The notes below the pieces were generated by a model. It was not told where the DNA came from, ran no database searches, and saw nothing but the letters and a program-made list of their open reading frames with translations. From contig JALLPB010001995.1 in the NCBI GenBank assembly GCA_036939975.1, positions 1-13,474 on the forward strand: a stretch of 13,474 nucleotides of DNA, given 5' to 3'. This document shows positions 1 through 7,330 of this stretch, piece after piece. Origin of the DNA: Cyclostephanos tholiformis (taxonomy: Eukaryota > Bacillariophyta > Thalassiosirophyceae > Thalassiosirales > Thalassiosiraceae). The first letter of the stretch is position 1. Each line of letters opens with the position of its first letter. A program made the translations under genes and the position numbers.

Positions 1-153
1 TAGGATGACTTCTTCAGGTTGTGTGTTGAGACGCTCTTCCTCCTCAGAGAAATCACTATCTGACTTGCCATGATTGATGTTGGGAGAAGAAAGGGGTAAT
101 CCATTGGAAGGGGTAGTATGATCTGGTGCTGGATCCTTCTCCAGATAAGGCAT
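1..153 (-). CDS. N-terminal part of an unknown protein, cut by the window edge
   Basis: The reading frame starts at an ATG at 153-151 and stays open for 51 codons to the left edge, so the C-terminus is missing. The peptide begins MPYLEKDPAPDH. It is rich in Ser, Pro and acidic residues and has a run of four Glu near residue 37, typical of a disordered N-terminal tail. I see no domain, signal peptide or membrane segment. The ATG has A at -3 (GAAAATGCC), a reasonable eukaryotic start context. Upstream on the same strand is a pyrimidine-rich stretch with a TTTTTCATTCGTC string that resembles stramenopile initiator elements; that is only a suggestion. It does not resemble the retroelement proteins elsewhere in the window, so it may be the one host gene here. 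An open frame of 51 codons could still be chance. Confidence 0.4.
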   Translation of the reverse strand, partial: MPYLEKDPAPDHTTPSNGLPLSSPNINHGKSDSDFSEEEERLNTQPEEVIL

Positions 154-527
154 TTTCAGTATGAATGGATGATAGACAAGGATGGAATGGGGTGGATCGA
201 CGAATGAAAAATATTTTGAGAGGATTGTTGTGTAACTCTTTTCGACACGTGCATTAATATCCCGCCATGCACTGAGAAGAAGGCGCCCTCATCTTTTTAA
301 CAAGAATCCACTATTTTGATTGTTGTGTCTTGTTTTAGTTTTTATTCTTGGCGCCCTCATCTTCTTTTTGGCGGGGGTCTTGTTGGGTCTTGTTGGCATA
401 GTAGTATGGATGGTGCCCCGGCCGCCTCTCTCATCGTGCTCTCGCAAGGACAGAGTATTATTTTTTTGTTACTATCCACGTTCCCGCCAAAATCATAATT
501 CTGAATATACCAACCAAATTTTTGGGC
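154..527. other. Non-coding stretch upstream of the left-edge gene
   Basis: No supported gene. Short frames of up to 76 codons exist but have low-complexity composition and recognisable homology to nothing. The 14-base word GGCGCCCTCATCTT occurs twice, at 282-295 and 350-363, within T-rich sequence, suggesting a small local duplication. The left part (154-300) is where a promoter or 5' UTR of the minus-strand gene ending at 153 would lie. Confidence 0.5.
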
Positions 528-579
528 GGTATGGTATTGGTATACCATAGCCAATACCATACCATACCATACCATACCA
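528..579. repeat. Perfect 13-bp inverted repeat running into an ATACC microsatellite
   Basis: GGTATGGTATTGG at 528-540 is exactly the reverse complement of CCAATACCATACC at 551-563, with a 10-base spacer that contains GGTATACC-like palindromic sequence. The right arm is continuous with five direct copies of ATACC at 554-578. The hairpin probably arose because a GGTAT run faces an ATACC run, so a microsatellite-derived foldback is the simplest reading. Confidence 0.85.
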
Positions 580-632
580 AAATACCAATTCGGGATGCAA
601 CTCTAATTGTTTCTGTCATCATCATTGGCGTT

Positions 633-796
633 GGTTAACAAAAGCAGGCGTGAGTCAAGTCACCCTGAAAAATAAAACACACTCTGTCTTCGATGGAGAG
701 TTTCCTTGTCCAATCGGTCAACAAAGGCAGGTGTGAGTCAAGGAACCATGAAAAAAAAAACACTCTGTCTTCGATGGAGAGGTTCCTTGTCCAATG
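633..796. repeat. Two-copy tandem duplication, about 83 bp per unit
   Basis: Unit 1 (633-715) and unit 2 (716 to about 796) both run from a GGT(T/C)AACAAA start, through GTGAGTCAAG, then CACTCTGTCTTCGATGGAGAG and end in TTCCTTGTCCAAT. The copies differ by scattered substitutions and small indels, mainly in the A-rich middle. No open frame spans them. It lies just upstream of the 5' LTR remnant of element A. Confidence 0.85.
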
Positions 797-856
797 TGCA
801 TCTTAAGACCAAATCTAGCAAAGTGCTTGTAGATGAGTTCCAATCCTTTTGTTGAG

Positions 857-961
857 TTACCTGTTGTAACATGTATGTGAGTACGCAGGTACAAACTACA
901 ATATAATGTCAAGATAAACCCTTATAAGTCCTGTGCTAATGTTGCACATGGCCATTAAACA
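857..961 (+). repeat. 5' LTR of element A, 5'-truncated
   Basis: From TTACCTGTTGTAACATG onward this aligns with 6605-6747. Shared blocks include GTGAGTAC, CAGGTACAA, AGATAAACCC, AAGTCCTGTGCTA and TTGCACATGG. It ends in CCATTAAACA, the exact reverse complement of the TGTTTAATGG that opens the 3' LTR, which fixes the LTR end at 961. About 26 bases at the expected 5' end do not match, and a 38-base block present in the 3' LTR is absent here, near 922. Confidence 0.85.
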
Positions 962-975
962 GTTTATGCAGACCC
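962..975 (+). other. Candidate primer-binding site, half-tRNA (initiator Met) type
   Basis: GTTTATGCAGACCC directly abuts the CA end of the 5' LTR. It resembles the complement of the anticodon stem-loop of eukaryotic initiator tRNA-Met (GGTTATGAGCCC-like), with two inserted bases and one substitution. Drosophila copia is known to use such an internal tRNA fragment as primer. Position is strong evidence; the sequence match is imperfect, so the primer identity is inference. Confidence 0.4.
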
Positions 976-1254
976 ATAATAACATTGATGTTGCATTCTT
1001 TTGCAGTGCCTACTTGGCTGAACTACAATGTATTGCCACCATTTGTGACATGTCTAAACTGCCGCTTTGACAACATCAACATTGCAGGGGAGTCGTCATT
1101 GCCATTGTGCAATGATGGGTTCCCTCCGATCGTAGCAAAAGCATGGACCCTGATGAGTCATAAAGCAACGCTATAGTACTAGCAATACTTAAAGATGTAG
1201 TTAACAATGTTTACTCTAGAGTAGATAGATTTTATCATATGCCTCTTCCAGAAG
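976..1254 (+). other. Leader between 5' LTR and gag of element A
   Basis: A 63-codon frame at 985-1176 crosses this stretch, but its product (MLHSFAVPTWLNYNV...) is not recognised. It is out of step with what homologous elements place here, so I do not call it a gene. The intact ancestor may have started gag within this region; the exact start cannot be placed because of decay. Confidence 0.4.
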
Positions 1255-2616
1255 GTTGGGGTACACAATGTCCCATTGGACTATATTGTCCGAGCCATTG
1301 CTGCTGTTGATCCTATTCCCCCTGCACGTCAGGTGAGCGACCCACACTCAATTGAGACTGGTTGAATTGATGGGGATTTGATGGCTAGGATGCCACACCA
1401 CCATCCACATTTCAAGGTGGACAACAGTATGACTTTCGATATGATCAAGGGTCTATTCATGGGCATGATGCATGATGTTTCTGTCACAATTGCTCCATTT
1501 TATCATGGGCATGATGGACATGGTGCTCTTCTAGCTTTGCAATCCCAGCATGCTGGGAAAGTGATTTATGATCAGCTTGTGAAGGATGCTGAGAACATCC
1601 TTAAGAATATTATGTGGTCGAGAACTACTTCTATTACTCTATCTCAGAACATGGGATTGCATCGCAAAGCATTTATCACTCTCACTGAGTGTGCTGAGCA
1701 CATTACTGTAGAGATCCCAAATGATCGAGCACAAGTCACCTACCTCCTTGATTCTTTCAAGAGAATTGATCCATCAGTCCTTGCTGCAATGGCTGCAGTA
1801 CGTCAGGATGATGCTGACAAGTGTATCAATTTGGAAAATGCTTTCACTTACTTGGCACCCTCCTGCCCTGTCATTGCAAATGCTACAAAGAAGGGGAGGG
1901 TTTCTTTTGAGACCAGGGGTAAATCCCACCAGGGTGGTCTGGGTGGGGATCATGAGAAACCTGGGAAGGGAGCAACTGGGGTTGCTCTTCATTACCACAA
2001 GCTTGGTGAATATAGGAACCTGTCCAAGGATCAGCAAGAAGAGCTGACCAGATGGATCAAAACAAATGGTGAAAGCAAGAACCATGGCAAGAAGAAGGGC
2101 AAATGCTCTTTGTGCTGGTAGTCCCTGCAACAAGTCAACAATGCCAAGAAGTTCAAGAGCTTGATTTCTTCAATGGAAGCTCAACAAAAAGGAGTTGTTT
2201 GGGGCAATGGCGGATGTGCAGACTACAAGTGTTGCAGCTATTCAAGCCAGTGCAAATAGTCTCGCTGCTTCCCTGTATGCCTCAGGTGTCATTGGTGCTG
2301 CTGTTGGATCAGCAGCGGGTGTGGCCCCTGAGGTGATGATTGAGTGTGCTAATGTTCCAATGCTTAAGCTCATGGGAATCCTCAAGTTGAAGGATAAGGC
2401 CAGTGAAGAAGAGCACCATTGTTGGTGGTAATAAATACAATCTAGATTACGAGCATGGTTGCTTGACTACTGCACTAAGAGATTGCTGCTGGAGAAATGG
2501 CTAGAAAATGAGTGGCTGCCATGGGTCACAGCTCTGAGTCAGAGTCTTGGTCTGGCCATGGTCAGTCCATATTGTTCATAGCTACAGCCTGAGGGCCTTG
2601 TGATCCCCATCATGTC
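1255..2616 (+). pseudogene. gag: Element A gag, disrupted
   Basis: Gag would form the cytoplasmic virus-like particle that packages the element RNA. Recognisable sequence begins near 1255 with VHNVPLDYIVRAIAAVD, then a TGA stop at 1363. A long open stretch (1378-2121) follows, with ARMPHHHPHFKVDN, a helical middle, and the conserved GGLGGDHEKPGKGATGV block near residue 182. A TAG at 2119 interrupts it. The frame then continues with NNAKKFKSLISSMEAQQKG and shifts near 2190 into an Ala-rich segment (2195-2431, MADVQTTSVAAIQASANS). It shifts again near 2425 into YNLDYEHGCLTTALRDCCW before dissolving. The family match is from memory of CoDi-type Gag, not a search. It cannot yield a full-length protein. 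Confidence 0.85.
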
Positions 2617-3450
2617 ATGCCACTGGCTGATGGGGATAACACCTCTCTTTGTCCTGTGGTTTCCCCCTCAGTGCTTGTCACCACAACTGGGGGCACCTCA
2701 ATGGGATGTCACAGTGGCCTCCATGCAACCAAGTTGGACTCCCATGCCAATATGGTGGTTGCAGGCTCTGACTGCACAGTCATTGCCACCAGCGGTCATC
2801 ATGCAACAGTCACCCTTTTCTCTTCAAACCTTTCTATGATGGATGTAGTTAAAATTGGTGATGTTGCTCTTGTGTACAATGACCCTCTTTCTCTTCTGAC
2901 ATACCTGTTAGTGATGAGGAATGCATTGCTGATTCCAATGATGGATCACAATTCAATACCACCACTCTTGATACGTTTGGCTGGTCTCCAAGTTGATGAG
3001 ACCCCCAAGCATCAGATGGCATCACCAACAGTAGACAATCATGCTATTTATGATTTGGAAACTGGGATGCATATTCATTTCAAATTGAATGGGATCTTTT
3101 CCTATTTTCCAACTTGAGCTCTGACCCTTGAGGAGGTTGAAAATCAGGATACTTTCCCTATTGTTTTTATAACTTCGGATGGGGATGCCTGGTATCCTCA
3201 CACATAGCATTATTCTGATAATGAAGAGGCTATGCTTGATACCAATGGCTTGATTGTTGAACATGGCATTTGACCGCCCCATACACTTTTCCCTGAAGCT
3301 GGGCTAAGCAAATTATATGGCAAAGAGGTCTCATGGTCAAAGTTCAACAATGCCATCAATGCAGTCTATACATCTGATGATGCTAGTCACGGCTGTCCAT
3401 TAACTGCAGATGAAGTTACCAAGGTCAATGCCCACCTGATATATGTCCAG
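2617..3450 (+). pseudogene. pol: Element A aspartic protease and following Pol segment, disrupted
   Basis: The protease would cut the Gag-Pol polyprotein in the particle. The D-S-H-A active-site motif (KLDSHANMVVAG) sits at residues 40-50 of the open stretch 2617-3117, with the Asp codon at 2737-2739. This Asp-Ser-His form replaces the usual DTG or DSG and is typical of this algal copia lineage as I know it. The frame continues through LLVMRNALLIPMMDHN and GIFSYFPT to a TGA at 3115-3117. Related elements appear to have Arg there. The same frame goes on (ALTLEEVENQDTFP) with a TAG at 3205 and TGA at 3271 before reopening into the next segment at 3451 without a frameshift. Confidence 0.85.
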
Positions 3451-4390
3451 TTGGCTAGCCTGGGGGGCAATTATGAGCCTCACTGTTTTGCATCACAGGT
3501 CACTGAGAATGCTCATGTGTCCCATGCTGTGATGGCTTTTGGAAGTGTCTTGAAGGGCAATGATGCATGTGAGATATTTGAGACTAGGGTATTGGAAATG
3601 TTGGCAATTGCGTTTGCCATGATACAGGCTGTCTCAGCAGGGAGATCAATGGGGGTGAATGCTGAGCACTTGGCCAACGTTTGGTTCATCACACATGATG
3701 ATGCTGCTTGCACCTTTGGTGTAATGACCCAATCTCTTTGCCACAATCCAGATTCATCTCTGTCAAGGAATGTTGGCATGAATGATCAGGCTGTGAGATA
3801 TAAGAAGTTAAAGAGTTTCGTCTTCATAGATACTGTTTTTGTGACAGGTGCCGTGAAAAGTTCGTGAGGGAATATTTGTGCTCAGCTCTTTGTCTCTGAC
3901 AGAGGCTTTGTTGCATTTTGTCCTAATTTGCTAAGAAAGTTGGGGCCCCTGAAGTCCTTGTTTGTGACCCTCATCCAGCACAGATTAAACAAAAGGTGCA
4001 AGAGTTATTCACTCAGATTGGTATGATGCTGAAGGTCTTGGAAGCCAAGACCCAGTGGGCCAACCATGCCTAGCTTTATATTGGATTTATGAAGGAGGTG
4101 ATGAGGAAAGACATACAATCCTCAGGGTCACCTCTGGTCCTATGGGATTATTGTATGGAATGATGGGCATTGATTCCAGATCACTGTTAAGAAGCTCTTC
4201 CAGCTTAATGTACCAATCCTAACACCTCTACTTTTGGAACTAAGGCGGACATCTCCCACATTTGTCATTATGCCTGGTATGAGTGGGTATATTATAGAGA
4301 TGCCAAAACATCTTTTCCATATCAGAAGGATCGGTTAGGATGATGCCTTGGACCCACCAAGAATGAAGGTAGTGTGATGGCCCATGGATC
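3451..4390 (+). pseudogene. pol: Element A integrase domain, disrupted
   Basis: Integrase would insert the cDNA into host DNA. The frame 3451-3867 carries the pre-core block SLSRNVGMNDQAVRYKKLKS and then FIDT, whose Asp (3829-3831) is the likely first catalytic Asp. After a TGA at 3865 come FVSDRGFVAF, a small deletion with frameshift near 3925, and LVCDPHPAQ with the second Asp at 3966-3968. The expected catalytic Glu, 35 codons on in QWANHA-stop-LYIGF, is replaced by TAG at 4071. Further on are VLWDYCMEstopWALI (TGA 4161), two compensating indels at about 4170-4215, and TFGTKADISHICHYAWYEWVYY. A TGA at 4341 sits inside LGstopCLGPTKNEG, and another frameshift follows near 4380. Both reading-frame damage and loss of the Glu make it inactive. 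Confidence 0.85.
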
Positions 4391-4805
4391 TTGAAGGAGA
4401 ATGGTAAAGTTGTGCCTCACCTTACACTACACCACCTCACTCCTGCTGAGCTCTCCCCTTCTAACAAGGTAGAAATGGAGAAACATTCTCTGTTTATTGT
4501 GGCAATATGTGGTATATTGGGTGACTTCATCAAGATTCCTAGCGTTGTTCCTTTGGAGAATGATGCCACCACTGGATCCTTATGAGGATGATGTTGAGAT
4601 CTTACCTTTCATCCCTGAAGCTGACTTGATGGATTTAGCAGGCAATCCATTTGAAATTTGCTATGTCACTGATGCCTTGATCAATGCAGAAGTAATGCTG
4701 CCTAATTGCGATGGCATGGTCATTCCTAAAGTGGTACGCCATGGCATTGACAATGAAGGTTGCCTGGTTAGTACATTCAACAATAACCCCCTTCTAAATA
4801 CTTAG
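4391..4805 (+). pseudogene. pol: Element A Pol linker between integrase and RT
   Basis: This is the spacer of the polyprotein, with no catalytic role that I can name. One frame gives LKENGKVVPHLTLHHLTPAE and PSVVPLEND up to about 4575. A frameshift there moves the homology to the frame that reads LDPYEDDVEILPFIPEADLM and ends with a TAG at 4803 after FNNNPLLNT. Translation then resumes in the same frame (LYECEFDDGM) toward the RT. The acidic YEDD/EEI and PEAD blocks match this part of related algal copia polyproteins. Confidence 0.75.
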
Positions 4806-5860
4806 CTTTATGAATGCGAATTTGATGATGGGATGACATGAGTTTACTCTGCAACTACCATTGCTTCCAATATCTTCATGGAATTGGATGCTGACAGTCA
4901 TTTGAGTTCTCTGCTTTATGAAATAGTAGATCACAAGAGTTCAAAGGAGGCTATGAAAATGGTCGACAAATATTTCATTACCAAGGCTGGGACCAAGCAA
5001 ATGCATCAAATGACTCATGGTTGGAAATTCATTTGTGGCCCTGAGTTTGGGATTGAAAATGAAGGTTGTATTGCATTAATTCATTGTGCTCTGTATGGAT
5101 TCAAAGTCACTTGATGCAATTTTTGGCATCACCTTTGTGACTGCATGGACCAACTTGGCTTTACTTCTTCCCAGGCTGACCCTAATGTTTGGCTTAGAAT
5201 TTGTCAAAATGATCTACAGGGGAGGAAAACTACAAATACATCGTGTTGTTTGTTGACAACGCTCTGGTAATCTCTTTGAATGCTGACAATAACCTCCAAA
5301 GGTAAATAGGACAACACTTTGTGTTACGGGAGGAGTCCATTGGACCTTCTTCCCAATACTTTAGGCAGTAAGCTTCATTAGGTAACACTTGAAAATGGAA
5401 GCAAAGCTTGGGCATTTGGCCCATGCCAATATGTCCAATCTGCTGTGCAAAATGTCGAGAATCATCTCACAAAGTCAAGGGAGAAGCTTCCCTACAAAGC
5501 TCCTATACCACTATTGAGTCTTCCAAGTTGGGAGAATCTGAAGCATCATATTTCCACTCTCTAGTTGGAGTGCTACGGTGGATTGTTGAATTGTGTCATA
5601 TGGACGTCAATTTTGAAGTGGCAATGATGTCCTTGCACCCTGCTCTACCAAGGGCTGGGCACTTAAAGGAGATATACCATATTTTTGCCTACTTGAAGGC
5701 ACATTCAAATACTGATGAGATGGTGTTCAATCCGATGCCTGTTGCTTTAGATATGAACCTATTTGAGCAACAGGATTGGTTGTACTCGTTGTATGGCTGC
5801 AAGGATCTTGCTGAGGAATTAACGAACAACATGCAAAAATGTGGTCCATTGATGACAATG
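4806..5860 (+). pseudogene. pol: Element A reverse transcriptase, internally deleted and mutated
   Basis: RT would copy element RNA into cDNA. The upstream part (MELDADSHLSSLLYEIVDHK at 4878, then MHQMTHGWKFI) runs straight into CGPEFGIENEGCIALI near 5033. In related elements roughly 150 residues lie between these blocks, including the first catalytic motif (D-I-x-N-A-Y-L). I infer an internal deletion of about 450 bp. A TGA at 5115 and a frameshift near 5225 follow. The second catalytic motif reads FVDNALVIS, with codons GTT GAC AAC at 5252-5260, so the usual VDD pair is VDN. More stops occur near 5305 and 5368. The C-terminal connection region (SLVGVLRWIVELCHMDVNFE, 5408-5860) is open up to a TGA at 5861. 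Confidence 0.85.
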
Positions 5861-6331
5861 TGATTGTTTGTTGATGCTGACCATGCTGGTGATTTACTCA
5901 CTAGCACTAGGTGCTCTAGGACTGGATTCTTTGTGTTTCTTAATGGCGCCCCAATTTATTGGAGCTCAAAGAAGCAGACTTCATGTGAAATGAGCACATG
6001 TGGCAGCAAGTTTGTTGCTATGAAACAGGCAACTGAATATATCCGTGGCTTGAGGTACAAGCTGAGGATGATGAGCATTACAGTGGATGAGCCGGTGTTT
6101 GACTTTGGAGACAATCAGTCAGTACTGGCCAACACAACTTCACCAGGCTCAACCTTAAAGAAGAAGTCCAATGCCATTGCCTACCACTTTGTTCATGAGG
6201 GCTGAGCTTGTGATGAGTGGCAAATGACTTACATCAACACAGATGAAAATGTGGCTGATCATTTGATGAAGCCACTAGCTGGTTCAAAACAAGCTAAGTT
6301 TGTTAGGATGCTGCTCCATCATTATACTTGA
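5861..6331 (+). pseudogene. pol: Element A RNase H domain, disrupted
   Basis: RNase H would degrade the RNA strand during cDNA synthesis. After the TGA at 5861 the same frame reads LFVDADHAGDLLTS, with the first catalytic Asp. APIYWSSKKQTSCE follows, then CGSKFVAMKQATEYIRGLRY, where the usual catalytic Glu of G-S-E-F is Lys (AAG at 6008-6010). GDNQSVLANTT, with an Asp, and KKKSNAIAYHFVHEG come next. A TGA at 6203 interrupts, then ENVADHLMKPLAG with the last Asp and VRMLLHHYT before the natural terminator at 6329-6331. This is the best preserved domain of the element and the strongest support for its copia identity. The Glu-to-Lys change fits a G-to-A transition. Confidence 0.92.
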
Positions 6332-6570
6332 TGAAATAGGAGAGGATTATGACGGATTTGAAAGAGTTTTAACCTCTATCTGCTTACCATGGTTTGAGTA
6401 AGCTTTCATATTTTCTCAATACTTCCCAGTGGGGTTTATGAGTTTTGACGATTTCCCTATGTTACCCAGTGGGGTTAGGGTTTATATCATATTGCTACCG
6501 AATGAGAAAGACTTTATTAATTTGGTTTTGGTGTACAATCCAAGTGGGAGGGAAGTTCCCGCATTGGCTT
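6332..6570 (+). other. 3' untranslated part of element A
   Basis: Non-coding sequence between the Pol stop and the polypurine tract. The 12-base word CCCAGTGGGGTT occurs twice, at 6425-6436 and 6465-6476, 40 bases apart; the second copy is followed by AGGGTTTAT. The role is unknown. Confidence 0.7.
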
Positions 6571-6578
6571 GAGGGGAG
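6571..6578 (+). other. Polypurine tract of element A
   Basis: GAGGGGAG stands directly before the TGTTTAATGG start of the 3' LTR. This is the expected place and composition for the primer of plus-strand cDNA synthesis; GGGGGAGTGTT-type junctions are usual in copia elements. Confidence 0.8.
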
Positions 6579-6747
6579 TGTTTAATGGTACTGTTACTTT
6601 AGTATTACCTGTTGTAACATGCATGTGAGTACACAGGTACAACCTACAATATGGTGTCTAGATAAACCCTCTCATAATTCGTATTTTATGTGAATATGAT
6701 TATCTTAATATAAGTCCTGTGCTATTTTTGCACATGGTCATTAAACA
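6579..6747 (+). repeat. 3' LTR of element A (169 bp)
   Basis: It begins TGTTTAATGG and ends TCATTAAACA, a 10-base terminal inverted repeat with one mismatch; the 5' LTR end preserves the perfect form CCATTAAACA. TG...CA termini are standard for LTRs. Compared with the 5' LTR it keeps the first 26 bases and an extra 38-base AT-rich block (around 6669-6707). A TATAAG string in AATATAAGTCC (shared by the 5' LTR) might serve as a TATA box, but this is unproven. At 169 bp it is a short LTR, within the range of copia elements. Confidence 0.9.
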
Positions 6748-6805
6748 CTTTCATTATGTCAGCTTGGGAAGCAAAAATGAAGGCTCAGTCATCGAAGTAT
6801 AGGCA

Positions 6806-6976
6806 TTAATGTATTTCAATGGTGGTGAGTGAACAAGACATATAGTCCTTTGGCAGATGGCCTCTCAACTTCCCTTCACCATTCATCAATTTCTCACCAA
6901 CAATAGATTGCACCATGCAGACATTGATGTTGGCACTTTTCCATTCTGCTTCAAGTGATTTGGAAAATGCAGACAT
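6806..6976 (-). CDS. Short hypothetical ORF, 56 residues
   Basis: An ATG at 6976-6974 opens a frame that ends at TAA (6808-6806). The product (MSAFSKSLEAEWKSANINVC... to ...SLTTIEIH) has a fairly ordinary amino-acid mix with an amphipathic start, no membrane segment and no motif I recognise. Directly upstream is a pyrimidine-rich stretch (CCTTCTTTTCCTCTTTATC) on the coding strand. It could be a small gene, an exon or part of an older element. Length alone does not exclude chance. Confidence 0.15.
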   Translation of the reverse strand: MSAFSKSLEAEWKSANINVCMVQSIVGEKLMNGEGKLRGHLPKDYMSCSLTTIEIH

Positions 6977-7103
6977 GATAAAGAGGAAAAGAAGGTTTAC
7001 CTTATTTTGGGTCTAATGTAAAGTTGTTCTAGGTGTTCTAACTGTTCTAGAAAACAATCGCAAATTCATATTAAAGTTTTATTGAGTTTTATTATGTTTT
7101 TTC

Positions 7104-7157
7104 TAGAACAAGTGTAAAGTTTTTTTGAATTAGAACAAGTGTAAAGTTGTTCTGAAT
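7104..7157. repeat. 27-bp tandem repeat, two copies
   Basis: Copies at 7104-7130 and 7131-7157 share TAGAACAAGTGTAAAGTT, then (T/G)TT(T/C)TGAAT. A third partial copy begins TAGAAACTTT at 7158, and a related TAATGTAAAGTTGTTCTAG lies at about 7015. The surrounding TTCTAGAA-like words make this a small AT-rich minisatellite. Confidence 0.85.
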
Positions 7158-7330
7158 TAGAAACTTTCACGTCACTGATTCCAATGCCTCGGACTAATTT
7201 CATTCTTTTGCTTGTAAAGAAAGACCTGGCTGTTATACTCCCATGAGCTACATATGATAGCTAGCGAGCTTTTAGCTAGCAGGGCAAAGAATAATTTAAA
7301 TTCCTCCACGTGGAAGGTTTTCAAGTGACA

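Larger units (their letters stand above)
857..6747 (+). mobile_element. Element A: degenerate Ty1/copia-type LTR retrotransposon (CoDi-like)
   Basis: A near full-length but dead copy. In order it has a truncated 5' LTR, a candidate primer site, gag, an aspartic protease with LDSHA, integrase, RT, RNase H, polypurine tract and 3' LTR. The order integrase then RT defines Ty1/copia rather than gypsy. Decay is heavy. There are in-frame stops at 1363, 2119, 3115, 3205, 3271, 3865, 4071, 4161, 4341, 4803, about 4839, 5115, 5861 and 6203, several frameshifts, and an internal deletion in RT near 5033. CpG is scarce: a hand count found about 5 in 1381-1980 against about 35 in 11401-12000 of element B. 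The aligned part of the two LTRs differs at about 9 of 105 positions. A target-site duplication could not be tested because the 5' LTR start is missing. Confidence 0.95.
6748..7330. other. AT-rich spacer between element A and relic C
   Basis: No convincing gene. It contains the 56-codon minus-strand frame at 6806-6976 and the 27-bp tandem repeat at 7104-7157, listed separately. Around 7260-7282 the palindrome GCTAGC occurs twice in a short foldback (AGCTAGC...TTAGCTAGC). The remainder is plain AT-rich sequence. Confidence 0.6.

Noticed and set aside
316..575. Overlapping ORFs of 60-76 codons on both strands
   Set aside because: They are low-complexity, hydrophobic, mutually overlapping, and rest on microsatellite-like sequence; no recognisable motif.
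985..1176. 63-codon ORF after the 5' LTR as a separate gene
   Set aside because: It lies inside element A between the primer site and gag, is not recognised, and has no independent support.
6905..6945. Similarity of ATGCAGAC...CATTGATGTTG to the leader at 966-1000
   Set aside because: Two short shared words with different spacing and no continuation; too weak to call a second copy of the leader.
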